This document shows positions 16,640-25,026 of a stretch of 64,000 nt of DNA, in pieces. Below the pieces are notes generated by a model. The model searched no databases, was not told the origin of the DNA, and saw nothing but the letters and a program-made list of their open reading frames with translations. Origin of the DNA: Vibrio sp. ED004 (lineage in GTDB: Bacteria; Pseudomonadota; Gammaproteobacteria; Enterobacterales; Vibrionaceae). How positions within the stretch are numbered: the stretch's first letter is position 1; each line of letters begins with the position of its first letter. The DNA is taken from the NCBI RefSeq assembly GCF_023206395.1, contig NZ_CP066149.1, forward strand, positions 2,976,001-3,040,000, written 5' to 3'. The position numbers and the translations under genes were made by a program.

Positions 16640-17782
16640 CTAAATGTTCTCACCCAAACTAAAATACGCCAGCACTTCATCTTCGTTGTTGTAGGTGAAG
16701 TCCATACGTACATTGATGCGTTCTTGGCGCATTAGTCGATAGCGCAATCCAAGGCCAACCATGGTCAGAAGGTCTCCATCATCAAAGCTATGATAAGGGT
16801 CTTTCGGGTTAAGTCTTTCACCAAACACCTTGCCTATACCCGTTAAACCTACGACGGCTACGTTGTTCAAGAAGTTAATCGACGAGCCTGAAATCGAGTA
16901 GCGATATTCCATTTCAAGATTGGTCATGTGCGAGGCGATGTGGTCGCCGGCAACAAAACCGCGTTGAACGTTTCGTCCTTGTCGACCATAGGTACTGTAG
17001 GCACTGCTTGGGGCGTTCTCGGCATCAAGTAGGTAACGCGTTACCCATCGGCTAGCGATAATGTGGTTATCATTATGAGTCAAGCTGTAGAAAAAACGAT
17101 AGTCAGTGAATAGCGAAGAGTAGGTCGCGTCTTCATCGTTTCCAAGCCACGCGCCGTGGTTTTCGTACGTCAGCTCAAATAAGAAGCCATGGTACGGGTA
17201 GTAGTAATGCTCTCGCTCATCCCATAAGAATGAAAGCTTGGCACCCGTGTCCGCTTCATACTCTTCACTGAACCCTGTGAGTTTAAGCAAAAGTTTGTCG
17301 CGTGGTGTATCTGCTAGATAGCGAGCCGTTGAGTAGTCTAAACCCATACCCAAGTAGATGTTGTCGTAAACCTTAAAGTAGAAGTCACCATCGAAGCTGT
17401 ACTCTTGGTGGTTAGTATCGACCAAATCGACCAAGGTAATGTTAGTGCTTGAAAAGCCCATCTCACCGGTAAAGCGCAGGGAATCACCGTTCAATAAAAG
17501 GTCGGCATTACCTTTTATGTAGTAGCTGTCGTTCTGGGTATAAGTCAGTGTTGCTGATAACGTTGATGCATTTTTGGTTTCACCATCTGCATAGAAGTTA
17601 TAGATGGGAATAACAGAAAGCCCAGTGTCGACACTTGGATCATAAAAGGGGATCGCAATGACACGAAATTGGTCATCAAGTTCAGGTTCTTGTGATTCTC
17701 TGGTATCAACTTCAAAGGCTGATACAGAGAAACTGGCAACAGAGCAAGAGAAGGCTGCTGTCAGAAAAGAGTGTCGAGTCAT
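16640..17782 (-). CDS. outer-membrane beta-barrel protein of the BamA/surface-antigen type
   Basis: A 380-aa exported protein with a signal peptide ending S-V-S-A, then strand-rich sequence with alternating hydrophobic residues and many aromatics. The C-terminal half resembles the bacterial surface-antigen (Omp85-type) barrel: G-R-Q-G-R-N-V-Q-R-G-F near residue 270 matches the family's conserved R-G-F loop. There is room for few or no POTRA domains, so it is a barrel-only relative. The ATG at 17782 is preferred over a TTG at 17821 because it begins the signal peptide directly. Function unknown; possibly lipid or protein insertion. Confidence 0.75.
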   Translation of the reverse strand: MTRHSFLTAAFSCSVASFSVSAFEVDTRESQEPELDDQFRVIAIPFYDPSVDTGLSVIPIYNFYADGETKNASTLSATLTYTQNDSYYIKGNADLLLNGDSLRFTGEMGFSSTNITLVDLVDTNHQEYSFDGDFYFKVYDNIYLGMGLDYSTARYLADTPRDKLLLKLTGFSEEYEADTGAKLSFLWDEREHYYYPYHGFLFELTYENHGAWLGNDEDATYSSLFTDYRFFYSLTHNDNHIIASRWVTRYLLDAENAPSSAYSTYGRQGRNVQRGFVAGDHIASHMTNLEMEYRYSISGSSINFLNNVAVVGLTGIGKVFGERLNPKDPYHSFDDGDLLTMVGLGLRYRLMRQERINVRMDFTYNNEDEVLAYFSLGENI

Positions 17783-17938
17783 GGTTGGTGTTACGTCCAA
17801 TGTATAGTGAATCGCATTCAACTTTCATAGTCGGCGAGCGGCGATAATAACACGTCATTAATACTGATTAATAGCAGGGGAATGGTAGGTATTGAAAATA
17901 TACCGTACAAATATAAGAGCAATTGATAACATGGACAG

Positions 17939-17969
17939 TAAAAATGGTGAGAAGGGGGCCCACCATTTG
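17939..17969 (-). terminator. terminator of ppiB
   Basis: On the minus strand AAATGGTG and CACCATTT form an 8-bp stem followed by TTTTT, about 50 bases beyond the ppiB stop. Confidence 0.75.
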
Positions 17970-18019
17970 AGAGTTGTTTCTTGCTTGCTACTTATAGCTC
18001 GTAGCTTATTGAATCTGAT

Positions 18020-18514
18020 TTAGTCGTTGATGGTGACTTTCGAGATCAGAATGTCTTCGCACGGCACATCTTCATGTCCCCAACGAATAGTCGTTGGCGC
18101 TGCTGCGATCTTATTTACCACATCCATACCTGCCGACACTTTACCAAACACAGCGTAACCCCAGCCAGCGTTGGTCGTTGATGTGTGGTCTAGAAAATCG
18201 TTGTCATCAAGGTTGATAAAGAACTGCGCCGTTGCCGAATGTGGTGCGTCGGTTCGAGCCATAGCTACAGAGCCAATCACGTTCTTTAGACCGCGGTTTG
18301 CTTCATTCACGATAGGTGCACGCGTTGGCTTTTCTGTCATGTCGATAGTGTGGCCGCCACCTTGAATCATAAAACCTTCGATCACACGGTGAAATGTGGT
18401 GCCTTCATAGAAGCCATCTTGGCAGTATTTCAGGAAGTTTTTCGAGGTTACAGGTGCTTTCTCAAGGTTGAGTTCAATCTCGATATCGCCAAAGTTGGTG
18501 GTGAAAGTAATCAT
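18020..18514 (-). CDS. ppiB: cytoplasmic peptidyl-prolyl cis-trans isomerase B (cyclophilin)
   Basis: A 164-aa cyclophilin that speeds cis-trans isomerization at proline during folding. Active-site residues are in place: F-H-R-V-I with the catalytic Arg, F-M-I-Q-G-G, M-A-R-T and A-Q-F-F-I-N-L. There is no signal peptide, matching cytoplasmic PpiB rather than PpiA. It appears monocistronic, with its own terminator. Confidence 0.96.
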   Translation of the reverse strand: MITFTTNFGDIEIELNLEKAPVTSKNFLKYCQDGFYEGTTFHRVIEGFMIQGGGHTIDMTEKPTRAPIVNEANRGLKNVIGSVAMARTDAPHSATAQFFINLDDNDFLDHTSTTNAGWGYAVFGKVSAGMDVVNKIAAAPTTIRWGHEDVPCEDILISKVTIND

Positions 18515-18637
18515 AGGGCTACCTAAAGTTTGAATTTGTTGAATCGTGAGTCACGAAATTGGGTTGCAGTATAGGGAAAATCACCATGGATACCAGTGAT
18601 GGTTTCATTGTGGTTGAATTCCTATTAACCGCCAGTA

Positions 18638-19246
18638 TTACGCTTGATACTGTTTAAGGAACATCTCGACACTAGAGTTAATGATCACTTGCTTGTGTTG
18701 TGCGTCCGGTGACGGTGCATGGCCGATGATCTGCGGCCAAAAGGCAAACGACTTAAGCAAGGCGATGAATTGAGTTGAGGCAAACAGTGGGTCGAGCTCG
18801 ACTAAACGACCGTCAGCTAAAGCGGCTTTGATCCAAATCGTCAGGCCACTCTCGGCTTGGGAGTACTTCTCCATCGCTTGATGAGCAAGTTCAGCGTTAT
18901 GGAAATACTCAGAGAACAGCACACGAGATAAGTCGATGAAGCCTTCGGACTCTAAAAGCTCAAGCTCTTGGTTGGCAATAGACGCAAGTTGTTCGGCCAG
19001 TGGTTGTTCTGCTTGGTATGGGAAATGGGTCGCCGCGAGCGTTTTGCTCCAAATGCTGTCTAATATCTCATCCAGTAGTAGCTCTTTACTGGCGAAGTGG
19101 TTATACACCGTGCGCTTCGACACTTCTGCTCGGCTAGAGATTTTATCCATGCTGGTGGCCTTATAACCACGCTCGGTAAACTCTGCGATAGCGGCAGCAA
19201 CGATAGATTCACGTTTCTTCTGGCTCAGTGTTTTTTTGACAGTCAT
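18638..19246 (-). CDS. TetR-family transcriptional regulator
   Basis: A 202-aa TetR/AcrR regulator. The helix-turn-helix is at about 14-60 with A-I-A-E-F-T-E-R-G-Y-K-A-T-S and V-S-K-R-T-V-Y-N-H-F-A-S-K-E-L-L; the C-terminal ligand domain resembles the AefR-like type. The ATG at 19246 (M-T-V-K-K-T-L-S) is chosen because the longer frame adds about 60 residues with no family character. It is divergent from ybiB with a 238-base spacer. Ligand and targets unknown. Confidence 0.88.
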   Translation of the reverse strand: MTVKKTLSQKKRESIVAAAIAEFTERGYKATSMDKISSRAEVSKRTVYNHFASKELLLDEILDSIWSKTLAATHFPYQAEQPLAEQLASIANQELELLESEGFIDLSRVLFSEYFHNAELAHQAMEKYSQAESGLTIWIKAALADGRLVELDPLFASTQFIALLKSFAFWPQIIGHAPSPDAQHKQVIINSSVEMFLKQYQA

Positions 19247-19484
19247 TTGGGTACTACTCAATCTGGCGGTTAGTATTGCATACGCCAATTTTACACCACT
19301 AAGTTTACTTTTAGAACCGCAGTCCGTTTCCTTTTCTCCTCCGAATTCAGTTGCCTTTAGATTGAGGAAGTGGAGTGGGATAGCGATGAGAAGTACTTGA
19401 ATCGCTATGCAACGCGCTATTGGTGTCATAGAATCGAAGAGGTATTAAATTTTATTGATGTCTACGGAAGAGAATTAATAGTCA

Positions 19485-20441
19485 ATGAGTAGTATTTTAG
19501 AGTGTATTCGTACTGTTGGACGAGGGGAAAGAGGGCGCAAGCCTTTATCGTTCGAACAAGCCTATCGCATCATGGATGAGTATTTAAGCGGTGAGGTCGG
19601 CGACGACCAAATGGCAATGCTACTTATGTTGATTCGTGTGCAGAATGAGACCAATGAAGAAATTGCAGGCTTTGTAAAAGCATTTCAATCTCGTGTACCT
19701 GACTTGGGTGCCGACATTGATTGGCCTTGCTATGCGGGTAAGCGTAATGATAGTGCGAGTGGTAAGCCTTGGAATCTATTGGCAGCGAAGATACTGGCTG
19801 ACGATGGTTATAAGGTATTGATGCATGGCTACATGGACAAGCCAAGTGGACGCACACACGTAGAGACTCACCTCGACCTTGTTGGTGTTCGTAGTGCAGC
19901 TGATCCGCAAGAGGCCAAGCAGATTTTAGAAGCGGATGGTATTGCTTACTTACCTCTCGCCAACTTTGCGCCGGAAGCTCAAACGATGATTGGTTGGAAA
20001 CACCGTTATGGTTTGCGTACGCCAATCAACACTGTGGTTCGTGCATTAAACCCTGGCGGTGGTCGTTTAGGTTTGCGCGGCAGTTTCCACCCTGGCTTCC
20101 CACAACTTCATGCAGAAGTAGAGAATGTAATTGGCAATAAATCCCACTCGGTGATTTCATTTAAAGGCATGAACGGCGAGTCGGAATACAACCCTAAGGT
20201 TAGCCAAACAGTGTGGATGAGTTCTCCTGACAAGGTTGAATCTTTCTATTGGGAAGAGATTATGAACTCTGATATTTCATTGCCGAGCGAGTGTGTACTG
20301 GGTACGCCGGAAGATGAGATGGAATTGATGGCAAACACGGTTGTCGACAGTATGACGGCGATTCTTTTCGCTGAAACGCACGATAAAACCGAAGCCTACA
20401 CAAAAGCAATCCGCCTTTGGGATGCGTATTGTGCGCGCTAG
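19485..20441 (+). CDS. ybiB: YbiB/TrpD2-family protein
   Basis: A 318-aa member of the anthranilate phosphoribosyltransferase-like family (TrpD2). The helical N-terminal domain has L-S-F-E-Q-A-Y-R-I-M-D and D-D-Q-M-A-M-L-L-M-L-I-R, as in TrpD, and the alpha/beta domain has the G-R-T-H-V-E-T and N-P-G-G-G-R-L-G-L-R-G loops. E. coli YbiB binds nucleic acids without sequence preference and lacks TrpD activity; the same is likely here. An IS element has landed in what appears to be its transcription terminator just downstream. Confidence 0.88.
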   Translation: MSSILECIRTVGRGERGRKPLSFEQAYRIMDEYLSGEVGDDQMAMLLMLIRVQNETNEEIAGFVKAFQSRVPDLGADIDWPCYAGKRNDSASGKPWNLLAAKILADDGYKVLMHGYMDKPSGRTHVETHLDLVGVRSAADPQEAKQILEADGIAYLPLANFAPEAQTMIGWKHRYGLRTPINTVVRALNPGGGRLGLRGSFHPGFPQLHAEVENVIGNKSHSVISFKGMNGESEYNPKVSQTVWMSSPDKVESFYWEEIMNSDISLPSECVLGTPEDEMELMANTVVDSMTAILFAETHDKTEAYTKAIRLWDAYCAR

Positions 20442-20484
20442 CACTTGGTCATAAGTGTAAAGCGGTTCGAAAAATCATTAAGAG

Positions 20485-20506
20485 AAGGTCAGCGAGTGCT
20501 GGCCTT
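20485..20506 (+). terminator. ybiB terminator hairpin, separated from its T-run by an IS
   Basis: AAGGTCAGC and GCTGGCCTT (one G-T wobble) form a stem around GAGT, 44 bases after the ybiB stop. No T-run follows; instead the IS end begins. Removing the IS joins the GC stem directly to TTTTTG at 21824-21829, which would restore a normal intrinsic terminator. Confidence 0.7.
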
Positions 20507-20511
20507 AATTA

Positions 20512-20522
20512 TATGGTCCGCC
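20512..20522 (+). repeat. left subterminal inverted repeat of the IS
   Basis: TATGGTCCGCC; exact reverse complement of 21811-21821. Confidence 0.85.
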
Positions 20523-20574
20523 TCACTCTCAAGCCCTTAAGCTTAGAGTAGGCTCTCAGAATGAGGTGAACCAT

Positions 20575-21588
20575 ATGTCTTCTATTCATATTTTAGGTAT
20601 CGACCTAGGTAAACACTGCTTCCATGCTATCGCACATAACCGTTGTGGTGTGGAGGTGCTTCGTCGTAAATTTAATCGCAACCAACTCTTAATCTTTCTT
20701 AGTAAAATAGAACCAACAACTATTGCTTTCGAAGCCTGTGGCGGTGCTCATTGGCTTGCTCGAAAGTGTGGTGAGCTTGGTCATCACCCCCGACTTATTC
20801 CTCCTCAGTATGTTAAGCCTTATGTCAAAGGCAATAAAAACGATTTCATCGATGCATCAGCGATCGCAGAGGCTGCGAGTCGACCGACCATGAGGTTTGT
20901 AGCTGTAAAAAGTGAGGAGGCTCAAGTCATCGCAGCGATTCATCGAGTCAGAGATAGTTATATCAAGGAGAGAACCGCCACTATGTCGCGGATCGGAGCG
21001 ATCTTACTTGAGTTCGGCCTTAGCTTTCCCAAAGGGCATGCAAAGATGAAGTCTCTGTTTCAATGGTTAGCAGAACAAACAGTATCACTACCAAAAAGCT
21101 TGCTATGTGAATTGATATCTATCCACGAACACTACAAGTACCTCAATGAACAAATCAAAACCCAAGATATCAAGCTTCAAACAATTGTTAATAACAACGA
21201 AAGTGCTCAATTATTAAAAACTATCCCTGGAATTGGCGATCTTACATCCACATTGTGTATTGCCGATGTAAGCTCTCCGAGTAACTTCACCAATGGCCGC
21301 GAGATGGCTGCTTGGTTGGGGCTTGTACCAAGGCAATTCTCAACAGGAGGAAAAACCAAGCTACTTGGTATGAGTAAACGAGGAAATAAACACCTCAGAA
21401 CTCTGTTTGTCCATGGCGCAAGAGCTGTACTCTCTAGGCTAGAGACGACAGGGAAAGTGTTTGGAGAATGGCTTGTGAACTTACGAGCTACCAAACCATT
21501 TAATGTAGTGGTAGTCGCATTAGCCAATAAGCTAGTGAGGATAGCTTGGGCGGTGTTATATCACCGCCAAGCTTTTAAGGCTGCTTAG
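20575..21588 (+). CDS. IS110-family DEDD transposase (recombinase)
   Basis: A 337-aa RNA-guided recombinase of the IS110 family. The N-terminal RuvC-like DEDD domain shows G-I-D-L-G-K-H (first Asp), F-E-A-C-G-G (Glu) and D-F-I-D-A-S-A (Asp pair). A coiled-coil spacer leads to the C-terminal Transposase_20 domain, with L-K-T-I-P-G-I-G and the G-M-S-K-R-G-N-K-H-L-R segment that holds the expected catalytic Ser. The ATG at 20575 has GAGG 8 bases upstream; an in-frame GTG at 20566 is less likely. No frameshift or missing motif is seen, so it may be active. Confidence 0.92.
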   Translation: MSSIHILGIDLGKHCFHAIAHNRCGVEVLRRKFNRNQLLIFLSKIEPTTIAFEACGGAHWLARKCGELGHHPRLIPPQYVKPYVKGNKNDFIDASAIAEAASRPTMRFVAVKSEEAQVIAAIHRVRDSYIKERTATMSRIGAILLEFGLSFPKGHAKMKSLFQWLAEQTVSLPKSLLCELISIHEHYKYLNEQIKTQDIKLQTIVNNNESAQLLKTIPGIGDLTSTLCIADVSSPSNFTNGREMAAWLGLVPRQFSTGGKTKLLGMSKRGNKHLRTLFVHGARAVLSRLETTGKVFGEWLVNLRATKPFNVVVVALANKLVRIAWAVLYHRQAFKAA

Positions 21589-21811
21589 CTATAACCAAGT
21601 TTGCAACGCCAATGAACGTGATGACAAAAACGGTCAATCGGCCAGATTAAGAACCTGACACAAAAAATAGCAATCAATGCTTTGGGCTTTTTAAGGATAA
21701 TCTGGCGCGGATATCATCGTGGAGCTGGGAAGCTAGTGCTCCCAACAAGGACTCCGAATACATTAGCGCAAACCAACTCCGTTATTACTTAATTGTAGTT
21801 GCAATCACGGG
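21589..21811 (+). ncRNA. candidate guide (bridge/seek) RNA of the IS1111-like element
   Basis: The 3' non-coding end of the IS is far longer than transposition ends need. In IS1111-group elements a guide RNA is known to come from this end. Predicted structure is visible: GCCAGATTA (21641-21649) pairs perfectly with TAATCTGGC (21698-21706), enclosing about 48 bases, and TGGGAAGC/GCTCCCA (21726-21744) forms a hairpin with loop TAGT. The enclosed loop contains GGGCTTTTT (21684-21692), close to the inferred target junction GGCCTTTTT. Exact RNA ends are not known. Confidence 0.55.
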
Positions 21812-21821
21812 GCGGACCATA
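21811..21821 (-). repeat. right subterminal inverted repeat of the IS
   Basis: GGCGGACCATA; exact reverse complement of 20512-20522. Confidence 0.85.
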
Positions 21822-21923
21822 CATTTTTGTGGCTGCTTCATATGTTTCTGGTTCATTTGCGTATGATTGGTCGTGAGCACCTTTCTGATATAGGCATTGC
21901 CGACAATGAACCGATACTAGAGG

Positions 21924-22220
21924 TTATTTAACTCGCATCAGTCGGTGCATCTTATCTTCAAATTGAATCTCAATCACTTGTGAGATTTTCATCTTATCAA
22001 CACGATCAAGCATCTTGGCTTGGTAATCACGTTTTTTCATCCACTCTAACGGCTCTTTAAAACTATCTTCGTTTATCACAAATGATTGGTCAGTGATGGA
22101 ATCTTCAAAAATATGCACAACCCAAATACGCGATTGGAAATCCAATAACTCGTTGAAGTAGGCCTTTAGCTTTGAGCGATACTTAGAGACATAAGTTTGA
22201 TTTGAGGTTGGAGAGGGCAT
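21924..22220 (-). CDS. hypothetical protein
   Basis: A 98-aa protein with no recognised family, highly charged and without signal peptide or membrane segment, so probably cytoplasmic. The ATG at 22220 (M-P-S-P-T-S-N-Q) is preferred over an in-frame codon at 22259, but neither has a clear ribosome site. It ends about 100 bases from the right end of the IS and is transcribed toward it. It may be co-transcribed with the 77-aa gene upstream, though 180 bases separate them. Confidence 0.55.
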   Translation of the reverse strand: MPSPTSNQTYVSKYRSKLKAYFNELLDFQSRIWVVHIFEDSITDQSFVINEDSFKEPLEWMKKRDYQAKMLDRVDKMKISQVIEIQFEDKMHRLMRVK

Positions 22221-22331
22221 AGTGGACCGTGTTAGGACAATGGAAAGCGGCAAAGGCACCGTTGTCTTTATTATAACGCTTCACAGTTAAGGTTGTCAGA
22301 TCGAATTAGGCAGCCATTGTTATTGCTATTG

Positions 22332-22366
22332 AGGCAGCGTCCGTAACGCCGTTGCAGTCGCTGCCT
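22332..22366. other. inverted repeat between two small genes
   Basis: AGGCAGCG (22332-22339) and CGCTGCCT (22359-22366) are perfect 8-base arms with a 19-base spacer. It lies downstream of the 77-aa gene on the minus strand. Without a T-run it is a weak terminator candidate. Confidence 0.3.
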
Positions 22367-22400
22367 ATGATCATTCCACCAAATTTGTGCTTTTGACGGA

Positions 22401-22634
22401 CTACTTTACGAAGAGACCGAAGTCGATCTCTTGTTCTCTTTGATATTTGATGAGCTTCACTTTCAGGTTGTGTTGCGCCGCCAAATCGATCGCCAAGCTC
22501 GACATGCGTTTTATCTCGTGAACACAGCTTGAGATAAGTGGCTGCTCTTGGTTATCGACAGTGGCGATGAGTGTGTTTTCTGTACCATCGTTACCTGAAT
22601 AAACGTACGCGTACATGTTGTTGTCGTGTTGCAT
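22401..22634 (-). CDS. hypothetical protein
   Basis: A 77-aa soluble protein of unknown family with alternating strands (M-Y-A-Y-V-Y-S, T-L-I-A-T-V-D) around a central helix (S-S-C-V-H-E-I-K-R-M), suggesting a small alpha/beta fold. There is no signal peptide. It is monocistronic or leads into the 98-aa gene. Function cannot be inferred. Confidence 0.6.
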   Translation of the reverse strand: MQHDNNMYAYVYSGNDGTENTLIATVDNQEQPLISSCVHEIKRMSSLAIDLAAQHNLKVKLIKYQREQEIDFGLFVK

Positions 22635-22938
22635 AAACTACCTAAATCGGGACTTTCTAATTATTAGTGTGGTGAAGATTACAGGGTTTATCTATTCAGG
22701 CTAGTTCGGCTAAGTAAGGCTAAGCAAGAGAAAGTAAGGCTTTGTAAGGGCTCTTTTTTTTCTTTTTTCTGTGCCACAAAAACTCTCCCGAGCCTTTTGC
22801 TGTCTCGTTTTTAAGGCTTGTTAGGTTTTGCCTATCAATAAAATTGTTGAAATCCATTTAGTAAAATCAAGATTTTAGACAACAATTAAGTTAACGAGAT
22901 AGATAAAGACATCACGGAAAGTATTTAGGGAGAACGCA
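22635..22938. other. intergenic region upstream of the CBS gene
   Basis: About 300 bases. The first part has a degenerate run of AAGTAAGGCT-like units near 22710-22750, then a T-rich tract at 22751-22770. A perfect 16-base palindrome, TAAAATCAAGATTTTA with centre AA, lies at 22862-22877, nested in a wider inverted repeat AATTGTTG (22842-22849) and CAACAATT (22880-22887). These probably mark the control region of the CBS gene. Confidence 0.45.
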
Positions 22939-23355
22939 ATGCATTCAATTAAAGTGAAAGATTACATGACGCAGCAGGTTGTGACATTCACTCCTGACAT
23001 GCCATTAAGTCTGGCGCTAGACAAAGTGATGCGCAGTCATCACATGGGCGGCCCAGTTATTGATGATAATGAACAAGTAATTGGTTTCCTTTCAGAGCAA
23101 GATTTATTAGAAAAACTGGTTAAGGTCAGTTACTTCTGTCAAGACACACACATTGTTGGCGATTGCATGTACCAAGAGGTGCTATCGGTATCGCCAGATC
23201 TATCCATTATTGAATTGGCGGACATGATGCAAGTGGGTAAACCGAAAGCTTACCCTGTGATCGACAACAGAAAGTTGGTCGGAATTATCACCCGAACAGA
23301 TGTTTTAAGAGCAATTGGCAAGAACTTAGATGAATGCTTCAAACATCCTGTATAG
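22939..23355 (+). CDS. tandem CBS-domain protein
   Basis: A 138-aa protein made of two CBS domains (about 7-62 and 75-132), with V-K-D-Y-M-T-Q-Q-V-V-T-F-T-P and H-H-M-G-G-P-V-I-D-D-N in the first and P-V-I-D-N-R-K-L-V-G-I-I-T-R-T-D in the second. Such stand-alone pairs bind adenine nucleotides and act as energy sensors for partner enzymes or channels; no partner is evident here. It has a good ribosome site (GGGAGA) and its own terminator. Confidence 0.88.
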   Translation: MHSIKVKDYMTQQVVTFTPDMPLSLALDKVMRSHHMGGPVIDDNEQVIGFLSEQDLLEKLVKVSYFCQDTHIVGDCMYQEVLSVSPDLSIIELADMMQVGKPKAYPVIDNRKLVGIITRTDVLRAIGKNLDECFKHPV

Positions 23356-23399
23356 TGACGTGTTAAGAACGATTATTTTTCTCAACACCCATAAATGAC

Positions 23400-23423
23400 A
23401 AAAGGCGCACTAGCGCCTTTTTC
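23400..23423 (+). terminator. terminator of the CBS gene
   Basis: AAAGGCGC and GCGCCTTT form a perfect 8-bp stem around ACTA, flanked by A and T runs. Confidence 0.9.
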
Positions 23424-23506
23424 TTCGTAGAGTTTTTGTAGATCTGTTGTCATAGAGCTCAAATGACGAAGCTTTGACTTGTGGTGTTCCAGCTTTTGGA
23501 GGTTTC

Positions 23507-24970
23507 ATGTCAAACCAAACTGCAAAGTTTGTAGAAGGTTCAACGATGCGCCACATCTTGGTGATGTCGGGGGCTGGCTCTGTTGGCTTGATGGCACTGT
23601 TTGTGGTCGATTTACTCGATATGCTGTTTATCAGTATGTTGGGACAAGTCGAATTGGCCGCCGCAGTCGGTTTTGCTGGTACTCTCACTTTCTTCTCTAC
23701 CTCCGTTTCTATCGGTACCTCTATTGCAATGGGCGCGTTGGTTTCAAAGGCGATAGGCTCTAAAGACAGAGACCACGCAAGAAATCTCAGCACCAGTATC
23801 ATGTTAACCGCGTTTGTGATCAGTTCGACGGTCACTGCGATTATGTACGCTTACATCCCTGAATTACTCGCGGCGATTGGTGCTAAAGGTTTGGCGGCAG
23901 AACGTGCACAAGCTTATCTCCAGATTTTGTTGCCTAGTGGACCATTCCTAGCCTTGGCAATGGCGGCGGGTGCCGGTTTAAGGGCTGCAGGAGATGCAAA
24001 GCGTTCGATGTGGGCGACCTTGTCTGGCGGCATTGTGAATGCAATCTTGGACCCTCTATTCATCTTTGGTTTTGGTTGGAACATCGAAGGGGCGGCCATC
24101 GCTTCTGTCGTTGCACGCTTTTCGGTTCTCTTCTTCTCGCTTTATCCTTTGATTCGCAGCCATGAGCTGGTAGCTCCGCCTTCACTGGTGCAGTGGCGCA
24201 TCAATATTCGTCCAATTCTAGCCATAGCTATTCCCGCAATTATCACTAATACCGCAACACCGATCGGTAATGCGATTGTGACGACCGGTATTGCGCAATA
24301 CGGTGAAGACTTCGTGGCAGGCTTTGCTGTGATTGGCCGTTTAACGCCAGTGTGCTTTGCTGTGATCTTTGCCTTGTCTGGCGCAGTCGGGCCAATCATT
24401 GGTCAGAACTTTGGTGCCGAGCGAATGGACAGAGTCAAAGAGACGCTGAATAACTCGCTGTTAGTAACCACGGTGTACACCATCGCTGTGTGTATTCTTT
24501 TGTACTTCATGCAAGGTTATGTAATTCAAGGCTTCAGCCTGCAAGGTGATGCGGCCATTATTGTTGCTGCGTTTTGTACTTATGTAGCACTGACCTTTAC
24601 CTTTAACGGCGCACTGTTTGTCGCGAACACTTCATTCAATAACCTAGGTAAGCCTCTTTATTCAACGGCGTTGAACTTAGGTAAGGCGACACTAGGTACT
24701 CTGCCATTCGTTTACTTAGGTTCACAATGGTATGGCGCGTTAGGGGTGTTGTACGGACAAGCGCTGGGTAATATTTTGTTTGGCTTGTTGGGTATCTTGG
24801 TGCTTCGTTACCATATCTCAGAGTTGATGGAAGGATCTCAGGTCGACCCTGTTGAAGATGATGTGTCTATTGTGAGTTTGAATACACAGCCTTTCTGTTC
24901 ACACGATGCCGTCCTGATTGATGATGTATCCGCAAATAGAGAAGAGTGTGCCGAGCTTAAGCCTCAGTAA
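23507..24970 (+). CDS. MATE-family multidrug/Na+ antiporter
   Basis: A 487-aa inner-membrane exporter of the MATE family with twelve predicted helices in two similar halves. Family features include P-x-x-x-x-A-x-x-A-G-A-G-L-R-A-A-G-D-A near residue 150 (helix 4-5 loop) and G-A-V-G-P-I-I-G-Q-N-F-G-A in the second half. MATE pumps use Na+ or H+ gradients to expel cationic drugs. The ATG at 23507 follows GGAGG by 4 bases; an in-frame codon at 23474 would add 11 non-conserved residues. The hydrophilic C-terminal tail of about 45 residues is Asp/Val/Cys-rich. Substrate unknown. Confidence 0.9.
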   Translation: MSNQTAKFVEGSTMRHILVMSGAGSVGLMALFVVDLLDMLFISMLGQVELAAAVGFAGTLTFFSTSVSIGTSIAMGALVSKAIGSKDRDHARNLSTSIMLTAFVISSTVTAIMYAYIPELLAAIGAKGLAAERAQAYLQILLPSGPFLALAMAAGAGLRAAGDAKRSMWATLSGGIVNAILDPLFIFGFGWNIEGAAIASVVARFSVLFFSLYPLIRSHELVAPPSLVQWRINIRPILAIAIPAIITNTATPIGNAIVTTGIAQYGEDFVAGFAVIGRLTPVCFAVIFALSGAVGPIIGQNFGAERMDRVKETLNNSLLVTTVYTIAVCILLYFMQGYVIQGFSLQGDAAIIVAAFCTYVALTFTFNGALFVANTSFNNLGKPLYSTALNLGKATLGTLPFVYLGSQWYGALGVLYGQALGNILFGLLGILVLRYHISELMEGSQVDPVEDDVSIVSLNTQPFCSHDAVLIDDVSANREECAELKPQ

Positions 24971-25026
24971 GAGCGACCTACTTGGTTGAGACTTTTAAAT
25001 AAATTGCATTAAACGATAACTTCTCC

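Larger units (their letters stand above)
20505..21824 (+). mobile_element. IS110-family element, IS1111-like subgroup
   Basis: An insertion sequence of about 1.3 kb with one transposase gene. Subterminal inverted repeats TATGGTCCGCC (20512-20522) and GGCGGACCATA (21811-21821) are perfect over 11 bases. The non-coding left end is short and the right end long (about 230 bases), the layout of the IS1111 subgroup. In that subgroup the repeats are typically set in by 7 bases on the left and 3 on the right, which places the tips at 20505 and 21824; these outer limits are inference. No target duplication is expected or seen. The element looks intact. Confidence 0.8.

Noticed and set aside
20505..21824. 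Target-site duplication flanking the IS
   Set aside because: No direct repeat is seen at the ends, which agrees with IS110-family mechanism, so none is annotated.
22751..22770. T-rich tract as a terminator
   Set aside because: There is no stable hairpin directly before it.
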